NCBI GenBank assembly: GCA_020466095.1
Contig: CM035806.1
Span: 128,727,679-128,791,678 of the forward strand
Length of the DNA: 64,000 bases
From: Chlorops oryzae
Taxonomy: Eukaryota; Arthropoda; Insecta; Diptera; Chloropidae
Reading direction: 5' to 3'
The notes under the pieces are model-generated. The model was not told the origin of the DNA. It made no database searches and worked only from the letters and a program-made list of their open reading frames with translations. This document shows, one piece after another, positions 1 through 11,068 of the stretch. The stretch's first letter is position 1. Every line of letters begins with the position of its first letter. A program made the translations under genes and the position numbers.

Positions 1-1348
1 TTTCATGGTAAACGGGTTCCAACAGCGAAGCTAATATTTTTATGGACTCTTTTGGCTTCTATAGAGACTTTCTGACGCCTACTGATGCTTATGACAAAAA
101 CTGCCGTATCCTCTTGGGTCATTTTCGCCCAATTAGTCCTCTTTTTCTTAGGAAACTGCAATTATGATCGATAGAGATCACATTAGAGAACTGCGAAGGT
201 GTATGTGATTGCTGCGGGAAGTCATACAAGAGCCATTGGCGGACAGTACACCTCTACTATGCAACCACCAATCACTACGTTTTCCCCAGCATTTCTTAGC
301 CGTGGAATCGAATTTCTCTCATTCATGTCATTGTTGGCTTTTCCCCATATGTAGTCCGAATTCGTACATATTTTGTTCTTAAATAAAAATTCCTAATCTT
401 TATTATTTCTATAAAAAAATTTACACTTTGGAGTTTTAATTGGGAAAAAATAGTAGTTTTGTTGAGAAGTTCAAAGTGCGCGTAAACTTTTTGTGCGTCT
501 GAAACTCATCACCTAGTAAAATATGTATGTATAACGACGATAAACTCAATAGAAACGGAGATATAGCACGATAAGTTTAATAATTTGTATGTAATCTCCT
601 GTAAAATTTGTTTTTTGTTGCTTACATCAATTTGGCGGTTAGGGCTCGATGTATTCTGGACTGGTCTCAAAATAGACACTAAGGATTTCTTTGCAAAATG
701 GCGTTTGAAATGGAAAACTTGTTAGGATTGAAATGATGTCGCAAACGCATTGTGCGCCATCAAGTTGATATTCAAGCGTATATTCGCACATCGGCAACTA
801 AAGTGGCACAAGTCAAAAATTCTCAATTTTGAGTTAACACATGAAACGTGTTGGCAATACTTCTCTCCACTAGCCTAACTAAGTTTAAACAGTTTCTATT
901 ATTTTAGACTGTTGCCAAACGGCGATACAATTCTCCTTAACCACCAAAACTACATTGAAATTCGCCAGAGCTTTTTGTGTTTTCGGATAGATTGTAAATT
1001 TCGACTTATGCCACTTTAGTTGCCGATGTGCGATATATGAGTATAAAGAAGAAAGGGCAGAGAAAATTAAGTTTGGCGAAGGCTTATTAGCACTGAGTGT
1101 GGGCCCGAAATTTTTTGTACATACATACATACATAAATATTGGAGATTGAAAAATAGCCTTGGAAATTTGTATTAAGTTTCCAAATATGTATCAAGGTCG
1201 AGGTCTGATGAGAAAGTTTAGATTGCTGCATTTAAATTCGTTTGAAAGGATGTGAGAACGTGCAGCAACTTTGATAACAACCGGGGTAAACTAAATATTA
1301 TTGATGGCGACTGGTTGGTGGCAATCATGCTTGCGAGGTGTACCAAGG
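1..1348. other. AT-rich DNA without a recognised gene
   Basis: No reading frame here has a recognisable domain, and the longest frames are short and low in complexity. I compared the reverse strand of 1-400 with Tc1-like transposases and could not make a convincing match. It may be intron or intergenic sequence of the host gene at 23.1-23.5 kb. Confidence 0.4.
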
Positions 1349-1356
1349 GGTATGTA

Positions 1357-1833
1357 TTACGTGACCAACTGTACCGATTTTTCCGGTATTGTACCGAATT
1401 TTGAGGCAAGATACGAAATTTGGCAATTTGGCAATTTGTACCGAATTTTACTACTGGCAAAATTAAATAAAAACAACCGAAATTAGTAGAAAAATCAGTT
1501 AAACTGGTAAATATACATTCAAAAATCAAAATAGGAAATAATGATTTTAATAGAATGAAAAAATAATTTAAAAATATATTGTTTTTAAGAGAAGAATTTT
1601 CGAAATTGCTAGGGTTTTTGAGGTCTGAAATTGAGGACCCGTTTTTGTTTTTTTTTTTTGTGCTCTTCAATTTTGAGGAAAATTACTCAGGTAAAATGAA
1701 AAAAATTATTAGTTGAATAAATAAAAAACACATTTAATGGTATTGTTTTCTTTCTTTTATGTGTACCGATTTTTCACATGCAATTCCGGTATTTGTACCG
1801 ATTTTTGGTAAAAAAAAGAAGTTTATCACGTAA
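1357..1833. mobile_element. Non-autonomous DNA transposon with 8-bp target duplication
   Basis: A 477-bp element is flanked by an exact 8-bp direct repeat, GGTATGTA, at 1349-1356 and 1834-1841. Its ends are inverted repeats: TTACGTGACCAACT on the left and TTACGTGATAAACT on the right strand. The subterminal parts carry repeated GTACCGA motifs on both sides. There is no transposase ORF, so it must be moved in trans. An 8-bp duplication fits hAT, P or Merlin elements, but the TTACGTGA terminus does not clearly match any of them. The superfamily is left open. Confidence 0.8.
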
Positions 1834-1841
1834 GGTATGTA

Positions 1842-2258
1842 TAAACCGCTTTTAAGCTTGAAAGCATGTGACATAAGAAGGGCTGATGATATTACAATGA
1901 AGCTCCTAGACACTCAATGTTCACGTAATAAGAGCAATCCGGGCAGCATTTTTTTCAGCAAAAACAAAATCAAACCAACTGATAGATAAATTAATCATCG
2001 TGGCATATAACTGGTATTGAAGCAGGTGCAGAAATTTAAGTGCGCAAAGCTAGGACTGGGAAATTTTCCACATTTTCTTTAAAACCCAGCGGAAACATAT
2101 TGATAAATTTGTTCTTTTTTTTGGACATGTTATATACCTAATAAAATCAAACTTTCATGAAATTCATTGATTTGACCATTAAGTTGGCTTACTTTAATTT
2201 TGCTGATAGTCATTACTGGTGGACACTAAATTTGTTTTAACTAACAGGCTACCAGTCG
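1842..2258. other. Spacer, nothing recognised
   Basis: AT-rich sequence between the 8-bp-duplication element and a tRNA-like SINE head. I see no ORF, RNA or repeat signature. Confidence 0.4.
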
Positions 2259-2330
2259 GTCTCTGCGGCTTAGTTGATTGAGATGCCAACTTATGATGCG
2301 ACAGGCTCTGGTTTCAACTCCCAGCTCGGT
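2259..2330 (+). repeat. tRNA-derived SINE head (Pol III A and B boxes)
   Basis: The stretch GGCTTAGTTGATTGAG resembles a Pol III A box, and GGTTTCAACTCC resembles a B box about 40 bp downstream. A short stem CTGG/CCAG brackets the B box like a T arm. No full cloverleaf forms, and a T-rich tail follows at about 2338-2400. I therefore read this as a SINE head or tRNA pseudogene rather than a functional tRNA gene. Confidence 0.45.
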
Positions 2331-3248
2331 AGTGGATCTTTATTGGGTCGTTTTTTCTTTTTTCCGTTCTCCTTTGTTTTCCCTCTTTTTTTTTTTTTTG
2401 TATCACAAAGGGCCCATGTGGAGCCTAAATGTGTCAGCCTTCATGGTGGAATCCACACCAACCAACAGACTATAGAACAGACTTAAGAACATTTTGAATT
2501 CTTTCAAACAAAATAAAGAAAAAAAGTAATTTCTTAAAGTCGAACTCAAATTCATTTGCTCCCGATTTTCTGGGTGCCTGTTATGTATTTTTCAAATATT
2601 ATATTTATCTTACTTAGTATACTTGATGGTTTATAAGCATATGTAACTCTGGCAGTGAACTTCGTTGGAATTAAACGCGAAGATTTTAATTAGAGGTGAA
2701 TCGCGAATCGATTAGTTCATTTCTATGCAGTATCGCACATATTTCACAGCCCAGAGAAAGGTGAGAAGTTTCAGGGACCGCGGAAACTACTTTTCATTCT
2801 CAAACAAGTTTCCGAGCTCGCGAAATTTGCGAGGTTGGACATTATGCTTAGCTACTGGAATACCACTTCGAGCTCTGAATGTAAGAAGAAAGATTCAAAA
2901 CAACAAAAACCTAACGGCAACAACAAGAATGCTGAAATGTCGCAATGAGCTTTTAAAGCAAATACTATCAGACTGGCACGTAGCCAGGATTTTAAGACGG
3001 GGGGTTTTTATATTTCAAATTTTTTGCTGCGTAATAATTTACCTTCTTTCGAAACAATACGACGATGAAACCGATTGTCGTAACAAAACCAAAAAAAAAA
3101 AAGTTACAAAACATACAGAAAGACTCTTAAATTAAAAAATCCGTCAAACAGATTTACCATAGGGTGCGTACCTATAAAAAATCGCTGAAAATTTTACAAC
3201 TTAAACCGAACCTAACAGTCATTGTTGATTTAATTAATTAATAGTGAT
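2331..3248. other. No gene recognised
   Basis: Contains a T-rich tract (about 2338-2400) that may be the tail of the preceding SINE. An open frame at 2725-3135 encodes a basic, domain-free sequence. I see no start context, splice signal or protein motif supporting a gene. Confidence 0.35.
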
Positions 3249-3420
3249 CAGGGCCGTTTCTAGGCTTTTTGCGCCCCTAAAAAAAAAGGTCACTGCTATG
3301 CAAACATATCGTTTGCGCAGTGAAAAACCAAAAGGCAATACCATTTTGTGGTGCAGGCCCCCTTTGTGGTGCGGGCCCATAGGCTGCAGCCTATGTAGCC
3401 ACTACCTAAAAACGGCCCTG
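3249..3420. mobile_element. hAT-type MITE, 172 bp
   Basis: The ends are inverted repeats beginning CAGGGCCGTTTCTAGG on the left and CAGGGCCGTTTTTAGG on the right. The element is flanked by ATAGTGAT (3241-3248) and ATAGTGAG (3421-3428), an 8-bp duplication with one difference. CAGGG termini plus an 8-bp duplication are typical of the hAT superfamily. It is too short to code for anything. It appears to have landed at the edge of the ATAATC-rich foldback sequence that follows. Confidence 0.8.
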
Positions 3421-3428
3421 ATAGTGAG

Positions 3429-3700
3429 ATTATCTTTTACAATCGATGCAAATTATCATTGTATTTGATTATCTGCATACACAACTGCATATTAAATGAT
3501 TACGATTACGAAATCATTCAAAGATAATCGGGATTAGTTGTGATTAATGAAAAAATGCAAATTATTAAAAAATAATCTGATTATTTCCTTTTTGTTATTT
3601 TTTGAATAATTTGCATTTTGTCATTATTCGTAGATAATCCCGACTATTTTTTAATTATTTCTTAATCGTTCTCATAAGTAATTAGTAATTCAATATTTCA
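3429..3700. repeat. ATAATC-rich imperfect inverted repeat
   Basis: Sequence around 3525-3580 is repeated in inverted orientation at about 3600-3650. The shared core is built on ATAATCGGGATTA and ATGCAAATTATT, and looser symmetry extends outward on both sides. The motif composition resembles the arms of the larger foldback element at 9319-11068, so this may be a degenerate relative. I could not fix its ends. Confidence 0.5.
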
Positions 3701-4139
3701 CATAAATGAAATTAATAATGATAATTTTTTTAAACATTATATATTATTTAATGGATCACTGCTTTAGGATAGGAGGCTATCAATAATTTTTAAAATCTTA
3801 CACCTAATTTAACACAATTACATATCACAGAGCATATTCCGACTTATAGAATCGTTTATGAATGTAATTTTTTTGTAATTACGGGCCTCGGCTTAAGAAG
3901 ACTGGGCTTTTATGATGTGTGTGTAAGATCACATGTAATTGTGTCAGTGTTGGAGAGCATAGAAAGCCCGATAAAATAAAGTAAAGCAGTTGATTATACG
4001 CGGGAATTGCTGATGTGTGAAAAAACACATGTATTATTGACTGTGTTGTTTGCGGAAACGACGATTTTAAGCAGCATAGAGGTGCATAGAGTGCACCCAC
4101 CGAGTTGACGATCAGCTAGGAAAGCTGAGTTGATGGATG

Positions 4140-5678
4140 TGCATGGAATGCACCTGCTGTTATAGAAGGATTTATAATTGCTGGCCGGTCATTTCTTTTC
4201 AATCTCGAAGAGTACGATGTGTTCGATAATCCACGGGCAAGTGGATTTACATGTCTGCGCAATTTATTGAAGTATTTCTCTTTGATATTGGTGAACGCTG
4301 TTCTACGTTGAGCTCTTTATGGATCTGTTCATTCGAAACAAACCAAGGAGCTCCTGTTATACTTAGTCCTTAGGATCTTAGGCTCTGCTTTTTGAAGGAT
4401 TTCTATATTCGAAGTGCTGGCATTTCCATACAATTGTAAACCATACGTCCATATTGGTTTTATAACTTGGTTGTATAGAAGGATTTTATATTCAAGCTTT
4501 AGAGGAGAGCGGATATTTATTAACCAGTGCAGGCTGTTGGCTTTAAGCTTCATTTGGATTCTCTTCGCTTCGATATGCTTATGCCATGTTAGTCTTTTCT
4601 CCAAATGAATACCGAGATATGTGACTTCCTCACATTGGGGGATGCGTACCTTATTAAGGAAAATGTCAGGAGAAGCTTTTCTATTTAGCGCGAAATTAAT
4701 GTGTTGACATTTAAGCTCATTAATTTTGATACGCCATTTAGATAACCAGCTTTGGATTTGGCTCAAGTGATCTTGGAGCTGAGAAGTTGCGAAACTTATG
4801 TCCTTGTGCCGACTAAGTACCGCTGTGTCATCAGCAAATGTTGAAATCAATATTCTATCGTTATTTGGAATATCTGCTGTGTATACAAGGTAAAGAAAAG
4901 GCCCAACAGCACTCCCTTGGGGGACTCCCGCGTTTATTTGAAAGGTTTTTGTAATAAATGAGTTATGTCTTACTTGAAACGTTCTATGTTTTAAGTATGA
5001 CTCAAAGATCACGTGAAGATTAATGGGAAGTAATCATCTGATTTTGTATAACAGTCCGTTGCCAAACTTTATCGAACGCTTGTTGCACATCAAGGAATAC
5101 TGCAGAGCAGTACTCCCGATTTTCATAGGCAAGTCTAATTTCATTTGTAATCCGATTTACTTGTTCAATAGTACCGTGTTGTTTTCTAAACCCGAATTGA
5201 TGTGGAGGGATAATATTTTGCTCTTGCAGATAAGGTGTTAATTTAGCTATGAGTACCTATTCGAATAATTTTGAGAGACAAGGCAGGAGGCTAATTGGTC
5301 TATAAGAGGATGTTTGGGTAGGATCTTTTCCTGGCTTAGGCACCATTTTAATAACCGACCGTTTCCAATCTTTTGGGAAGTAGCTGAATTTAATAATTGA
5401 ATTAAATAAGACTGTTAAAAACTGAACTGCTACGGATGGTATATTTTTTAACATTTTTGGAGTGACAAGATCAAGTCCCGGGGCTTTTTTGCAGACAAGT
5501 TCATTTTTTATGATACCGGCAATTTCTCTTGAACTGATTTGTATGGAAATTCTACGAGTGTTTTCGGACAAAGTTGTGAGAACATGCTCAGCATTGCTCG
5601 TATTTGGTTGGAATACTTTATTGAGGTGCAAAGCAAAAACCATAGCATTCTCTTCATCTGAGCGCGCCAATTTTATAG
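4140..5678 (-). pseudogene. Jockey LINE reverse transcriptase (broken)
   Basis: The minus-strand frame 5257-5685 carries the RT fingers (SSYRPISLLPCLSKLFE), and 4329-5012 carries the palm and thumb (GVPQGSAVGP, then FADDTAVLS with the catalytic DD). The enzyme copies the LINE RNA at the nicked target. Frames between 5012 and 5257 disagree: compared with the second copy at 47.3-50.1 kb there is a small extra insertion in the text near 5053, plus point changes. The C-terminus is also frameshifted near 4350. This copy cannot make a full RT. Confidence 0.88.
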
Positions 5679-5863
5679 CAGTCAAACTTCCTTATAATGA
5701 AGTCGCACGGGACCAGAAAATCACTTCATTATATAGAAATTTCATTTTACAGAAATTATTATCACGTGCACTGAAAGTGAAACGAAAAAGCTGTGCGTTT
5801 GAAATTATTTCATAGTAGGGAGAACTTCATTGTATAGACGTTCACTATACGGAAGTTCGACTG
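5679..5863. mobile_element. pogo/Tigger-like MITE inside the LINE
   Basis: A 185-bp insertion with inverted ends: CAGTCAAACTTCC at the left and CAGTCGAACTTCC read from the right. The subterminal sequences are also mirror-like (TATAATGAAGT against TATACAATGAAGTT). It is absent from the other LINE copy. The LINE around it also lacks about 390 bp present at 49204-49586 of the second copy, between endonuclease and RT. CAGT-type ends resemble pogo/Tigger elements, but a target duplication could not be read unambiguously. Confidence 0.65.
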
Positions 5864-6620
5864 TAGTATGAATATGCGCACTTATGTGCTTTTTGTATGT
5901 TAACCAATTTGTGCCTGCATCTGTTAAGCTGGGTTTAATTGATTTCGGATATTTGTTCAAAACGAATACAACCGGGGAATGATCTGAGGAGAGATCGGTT
6001 GTTGCTTTTGCGGAAATAAGCACTCTTGAAATACCTTTAGTTATTCCAAAATCTAAGAGGTCTGAACTTTTTTGGAGATCTGTTGGCCAATAAATTGGCT
6101 GTCTGGGAGATACAAAGTCTAGAGAATTGTTTTTATTGACAATTGCTTTGTATAATTGCTGACCCTTTGGATTGCACGTTTTGGAACCCCAGAAAGTGTG
6201 CTTTGCATTATAGTCTCCTGCTGCTAGAAACTTTTCACCTAATGTCTCAAAGTATTCCACGAAAATTTTTTCCGTTACACTAAGCCGAGGTCGGCAATAA
6301 ACCGCCGATAAAGCCAGATGTTTACCTCTCAATATTACGCAAAGCGTTGTTGCCTGAAGGAAATCATAACTGTACGAATATAGAAGAAAATGTTGTATTC
6401 TTCTATCAATAAGTATACCCGTGCCTCCATGCGCCTTGCCATCTGGGTGGTTGGTTTGATAAAATATATACCCGGGGATTGAGAAGAAATTTTTGTTTGT
6501 TAAATGAGTTTCAGAGAGAAGCATAACGTCAACTTCTTCCTGATTTAAGAAATTCTGAAGTTCAAGCTTATGCTTGGGTAATCCGTTCGAATTCCAGGCA
6601 CACATTTTTAGGAAATTCAT
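5864..6620 (-). pseudogene. Jockey LINE AP-endonuclease (partial)
   Basis: The start of LINE ORF2. The protein begins MNFLKMCAWNSNGL and shows the apurinic-endonuclease signature in order: an Asn in WNSNG, Glu in SETHL, Asp and Asn in GDYNAKH, and the Asp-His pair in SSDHSP. It would nick target DNA to prime reverse transcription. The frame leaves the LINE at the MITE junction (5863), so the link to RT is lost. The ATG at 6620 overlaps the gag stop in the sequence ATGA, a stop-restart arrangement. Confidence 0.88.
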
Positions 6621-7376
6621 ATTTTAGCCAAAAGTGCTGTCATTAATTGTGTTTGCATTTGCACAATTCTGTCGAGTGAGCTTTGCATTGTTTGCATAAA
6701 TTGGGACAAACTTTGAGTTAGAGTAGATATCATTATCTCAAGACTACTGTTGTTGTTAGTAGGAGCACTAATAGGGGTCGCGGGTTTTAGTGCATTTGCA
6801 TAAGAAACTCGTGGAGTTACGGGGTTCAAATTAAGGTTGTCAGAGGATAAAGGTACCGAAACAGTAATATTTTTTGTAGGATTACGAGCTGATTCTTTTT
6901 TAATATTGATTCGTTTTTCAGATCTTGATAAACTAGACAACCTCTGAAATTTGCAGAATGATTTCCTTCGCAGTTACTACATTTAAGTAAATTGCGATCA
7001 TTTTTTGATTTTTATCACAGACTGAGCTGTGATGAAGCTCGCCACATATTACACACACGGTCCGCAATGTACAATACGATTTTTTGTGTCCAAATTCTTG
7101 ACAGTTGGCACAATGTATGGGACCATTTCTTTTGTGTGGCTCTTCTACCGTTATTTTACGATGCAACAGGAATTGCAAATTGTATATCGGATGGATTTCG
7201 TTTTTTTTTTTTTTAAGTTTTAAGCTGTCCGGCAACAAATCAACTTTTAACATAGGCTGAGGAATTTTTGCTTTGTTAAATATATTTATAACCGATCTTG
7301 CGTGAAACCCTTTTTCTTCTAGCGCACTCTTTATTTCGTTTGTGTCAACATCTGCTTCAATACCTTTGATCAACAC
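6617..7376 (-). pseudogene. Jockey LINE gag, C-terminal part, frameshifted
   Basis: Two overlapping minus-strand frames (6933-7376 and 6617-6940) together give the C-terminal part of a Jockey-type gag. The first has an RRM-like stretch, then zinc knuckles CANCQEFGHKKSYC and CVICGELHHSSVC. The second continues to the end of gag. The frame change near 6935-6940 is a single-nucleotide shift. The N-terminal part of gag is absent. Its role is RNA binding and assembly of the LINE RNP. Confidence 0.85.
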
Positions 7377-7393
7377 GGGAATACCTTTGCCAC

Positions 7394-8061
7394 ATATTTA
7401 AAGAATATGTTCTTAGAGTGACTGCGAGCTAAATCATAAAATTCTAGGACACTGTTGACGATGGCTTTCAGCATATATTATTAGTAAGGGCATATCAAAA
7501 TAACAAAATATGTAGTAAATCGCACAAGAAGGTTAAATGACAAACAGTTGCACCCGCGATCTGACATCAAAATCGCGGGTGCAACCAATTTAAATTATCG
7601 ATTATTTTAACCTAGCAATCACTACACTTTTAAGAACGATTAATTTATGTTAAGTTTTAGTTTCTGCTTACTTTCACAAAGTTTCAGAATGTTAGCTCTT
7701 TATTTCGGTGAAAAAAGTAAACTTTTACACTTTTTGTGCAACAAGTCAACAGTGTATTTTAGGAATCAATAGTTCTTTATAAATAAAAACATATACGTAC
7801 ATTTTTTGCAACGCGAGAATAAATTAATATTTCTACTTCAATTTAGTCGGTAAAATGTAACCTCAAACTGTCGGCAACGGCTGTTTTGTGACAGTTTAAA
7901 AAGGTATGACTTTAAAGTTTGGCCAGGATTTTTGAATAGTAATATTTTCAAACGCGCCAAATGAAATATGGAGTTAAATCAAATATAAATAAATTTCATA
8001 TTAAATTTCGACTTTCTTCTTTGTACTATTGACAAAAAAAAAACACTTATCGTAAATAAAA
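7394..8061. other. Spacer with one perfect hairpin
   Basis: AT-rich sequence between the LINE and a Helentron-like element. The only structure I see is the hairpin at 7547-7585, annotated separately. No coding frame is supported. Confidence 0.4.
7547..7585. repeat. Perfect 14-bp hairpin
   Basis: GTTGCACCCGCGAT at 7547-7560 is followed by an 11-nt loop and its exact complement at 7572-7585. The GC-rich stem stands out in AT-rich surroundings. Further out, AAGGTTAAAT (left) and ATTTTAACCT (right) add weaker symmetry, so it may be the core of a small palindromic MITE (about 7529-7614). Confidence 0.6.
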
Positions 8062-8944
8062 AACAAGTAAAAAAGCTAAAGTCGGTCAAGCCCGACTTTG
8101 AAATACCCAGCGTTCCCACATAATTGGCGCTCTATGTTACGAAAAATCTCCTTTTGTGAGCGTGGCAGTGGGCGGGCCAGTTGAATTTTCCCCTACACCG
8201 TTCATTTGCCTTGGTCAACCTATGTTGCGAATTTGAAGCGTCTACCCCTATTAATTCGGAAGTTACGAAAAATTCCATTTGTGGGCGTGCCATATAAATT
8301 TTTTCCTACACCTTTCATTCGCCTTGGTCAACCTGTGCTGCGAATTTGAAGCTTATACGCCTTTTACTTCGGAAGTTAAGAAAAATCTTCATTTTTGGGC
8401 GTGGCAGTGGGCGGCCCACATAAACTTTTTTCCTACACCTTTCATTAACTTTGGTTAGCCTACGTTGCGAATCTGAAGCTTCTACGCCTTTTACTTCACA
8501 AGTTACGATAAACCCGTATTTGTGGGCTTATTTGTGGGCGTGGCTTGAACAGGGCGACGTCCATTCTTTGCCAGGATATGAAATTTTTTGTAATTTACCA
8601 GCACACCAAATATCAATGAAATGTGTTGAGTGGTTCGCAAGTTACAATCATTTTGTTGAAAACACATTATATTCATTTGTGGGCGTGGCAGCGGGCGGAT
8701 GTCTCCCATTTTCACTTAGGATCATACTCGGATCCCGATATACCTGTGTGCCAAATTTCGACTTGATTGGTCCAGCCGTTTCGGAGGAGATCCGACCACG
8801 GACGGACGGACAGACGGACATGTCTAAATCGATTCAGTTTTTGATCCTGATCATTTCTATAACATATGTCTATAACTCCGGAGCTTAGTTTTCCCTGTTA
8901 CAAGATTTGCACAAAACTAATATACCCCGCTTACGCTGGGTATA
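8062..8944 (-). mobile_element. Helentron-like interspersed element, family B copy 1
   Basis: One end is AACAAGTAA followed by a stem-loop (AAAGTCGG/CCCGACTTT). The other end is a TATACCC/GGGTATA stem. Between them lie repeats of a unit containing TGTGGGCGTGGCAGTGGG, a GACGGACG microsatellite and GATCAGGATCA. These are features of the DINE-1/Helentron-associated non-autonomous elements of flies. The short frames in it are not genes. Strand is given so that the TATACCC end is 5'. Confidence 0.8.
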
Positions 8945-9318
8945 ATTATTATCGGAAGTCGTGTATATCGGCATCGCCCCTAACAAACTTCATTAGAAGT
9001 AAGGGTTAGTAATGCGAGTAGTCGCAGTATGAATTTTCACCACTTCGGAAGTACTGCAGAAGTAGTGAAATTTTCGGCTGGGAAACAATTTTCAATCTAC
9101 CACTTTTAAAAAAATCTATCACTTAAAATTTTCAAGTCCGAGCACTACTGCTACCTAATACAACAACAACACACACACACTATTCGGTAGGGTGCTCCCT
9201 TAGATTGCGAAAGGGTCTGGCGGATTAAGCAAAGGCATGCGGCATCATGAAAGGAATTTTTAAATTTTGTTGATTTTTCGATAGGGGCCATCTAAAAATT
9301 GTGGAGACTAGTTTTTAG

Positions 9319-11068
9319 CAGACCTGTTAAATCCCGATTAAGATTAATAATCATGAATTATTGTTCTTTTTTTAATCCATAATCATTATTAATTTAACTT
9401 CTTGAAATTTTTGATTATTAATGATTGCGATTACCAAATAATCGTGAAATAATCAGGACTATTTCAGATTAATAAAAAAAATCAGAAAAAATCAAAAATA
9501 ATCAAAAAAATAATCCCGATTAATTTTAGATTATTTTTGAATATTTTTGAGTTTTTATACCCGACACACTCTGTGTCGAGGGTATATTGCGTTTGTGTGG
9601 TTGTGTGTAACACCCAGAACTAGTCGAGATAGACCATTCAAAATATATATAGAGATGATCAGGGTTGCCAGGAGATTCGATTTAGACATGTCCGTCCGTC
9701 TTTCCGTGTGTTTGTATACAGTTTTCTTATCGCAGAAGTTGAGCTATCTTGACGAAATCTGGTATGCGTGCTCATGAGGACATGGTTAAGAGCAAGTTTG
9801 AGAATGGACCTGATCGGACCATTTTTAGGGGTACCTCCAGTACTAGGGTCTGTTATGAAAATCATGAAAACTGCTCTAAAACCGATGTTTTTTCAAGATA
9901 TTTTGATGAAATTTGATATTTGATCATATTTAAAGGCCAGTAATATTATTTCCGAAAATTGGAAAATTGGGCGTGGCAGAAGGGCGGTTTTTCGAAAATT
10001 GTCTCCTACACCCGAAATTCAAATGGGACTTGAACGAAATTTGGCACTTATGCTTCCTTTGTAGCCTTAAACATCCTTCCAAAAAATTTTCTTGATCGGT
10101 CCATTTTTAAGGGTACCTCCAGTACTAGGGTCTTCACAAAAAATCCCAAAACTGCCTTAAAATCGGACTTTTTTCGCAATATTTTAATGAAACTTAGAAT
10201 TTGAGCGTATATTCAAGCCCCCGATTAGAATTCAAAAAAATTGGAAAAGTGGGCGTGGCAAAAAGGGCGGTTTTCATAAAAAAAATCTATCAAAGGTCGG
10301 TATATTGGGGCCTCTACTGGCCTTAAACACCTCTGGATATTAAATGTTATTTGAACATGTGTGTCGTGTCGGGTATTCTATTGTCAGGCTCGCCTGACTA
10401 TAACACCCTTACTTGTTTTGATTATTTTTGATTTTTCCTGATTATTTTTGGGTTTTTTGATTTTTTTTGATTATTTTGATTTGTTCTGATTTTTTTATTA
10501 ATTTTAATTATTTTCAATTTGTAATTGAATATAATTAAATGTAGTACAGCGAGGGCCCATATGTCCTTGCCTATGACATCGCAATGTAAAATTCGCCTCT
10601 CCAAAGTATTGCCGGTGGTTTGACGAGGGGTGGTCCTAACCACAGGTGGCCGGTGAATTCACTTGTCCGGTGCCGGTCCCACGGACTATAGGGAAACTTT
10701 GGAAAAACGATGTTATTCAATTACAAATTGAAAATAATTAAAATTAATAAAAAAATCAGAACAAATCAAAAATAATCAAAAAAAATCAAAAAACCCAAAA
10801 ATAATCAGGAAAAATCAAAAATAATCAAAAAAAAATCAAAAATATTCAAAAGTAATCTAAAAATAATCGGGATTATTTTTTGATTTTTTCTGATTTTTTT
10901 TCATTAATCTGAAATAATCCTGATTATTTCATGATTATTTGGTAATCGCAATCATTGATTAATATAGGTCATACAAAAATAATCATTAAATAATCACTAT
11001 TTCACTCATAAGAAAAAAATAATCTGATTAATTAATCATTAATTAAATAATCATTATTTAAAGGTCTG
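9319..11068. mobile_element. hAT-type foldback element with long AATC-rich arms
   Basis: The element starts CAGACCTGTTAAAT, ends with the inverted repeat CAGACCTTTAAATA, and is flanked by exact 8-bp duplications GTTTTTAG at 9311-9318 and 11069-11076. Its arms are long inverted repeats built of AATCAAAAATAATC-type units. The inner arms, about 10420-10526 and 10717-10828, differ by only about one base in roughly 95. A GC-richer core of about 190 bp (10530-10716) sits between them. The left arm was later split by a Helentron-like element (9556-10418). No transposase is encoded. Confidence 0.8.
9556..10418 (+). mobile_element. Helentron-like interspersed element, family A copy 1
   Basis: It starts with TATACCCGACACACTCTGTG, a stem-loop pairing TATACCC with GGGTATA, and ends with a GTCAGGC/GCCTGAC stem followed by CTTACTTGTTTT. 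Internally it has ACACCCAGAA, ATGTCCGTCCGTC and two copies about 281 bp apart of the block GGGTACCTCCAGTACTAGGG. It lies inside the left arm of the foldback at 9319-11068, so it is younger than that element. It is non-coding. Confidence 0.82.

Larger units (their letters stand above)
3724..7393 (-). mobile_element. Jockey-clade LINE, 5'-truncated copy 1
   Basis: A non-LTR retrotransposon read on the minus strand. From 5' to 3' it has a truncated gag with zinc knuckles, an AP-type endonuclease and a reverse transcriptase. A short poly-T at about 3724-3731 on the plus strand corresponds to the 3' A tail. The gag N-terminus is missing, so the copy is 5'-truncated near 7393, as is usual for LINEs. 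Frameshifts and a MITE insertion at 5679-5863 break it. A second copy lies at 47346-50096. Gag knuckle spacing and ORF layout point to the Jockey clade. Confidence 0.9.

Noticed and set aside
1..400. Possible Tc1-like transposase remnant on the minus strand
   Set aside because: A few suggestive residues only; no catalytic motif could be aligned.
1218..1670. 150-aa minus-strand ORF
   Set aside because: It spans the boundary of the 1357-1833 element and has no domain.
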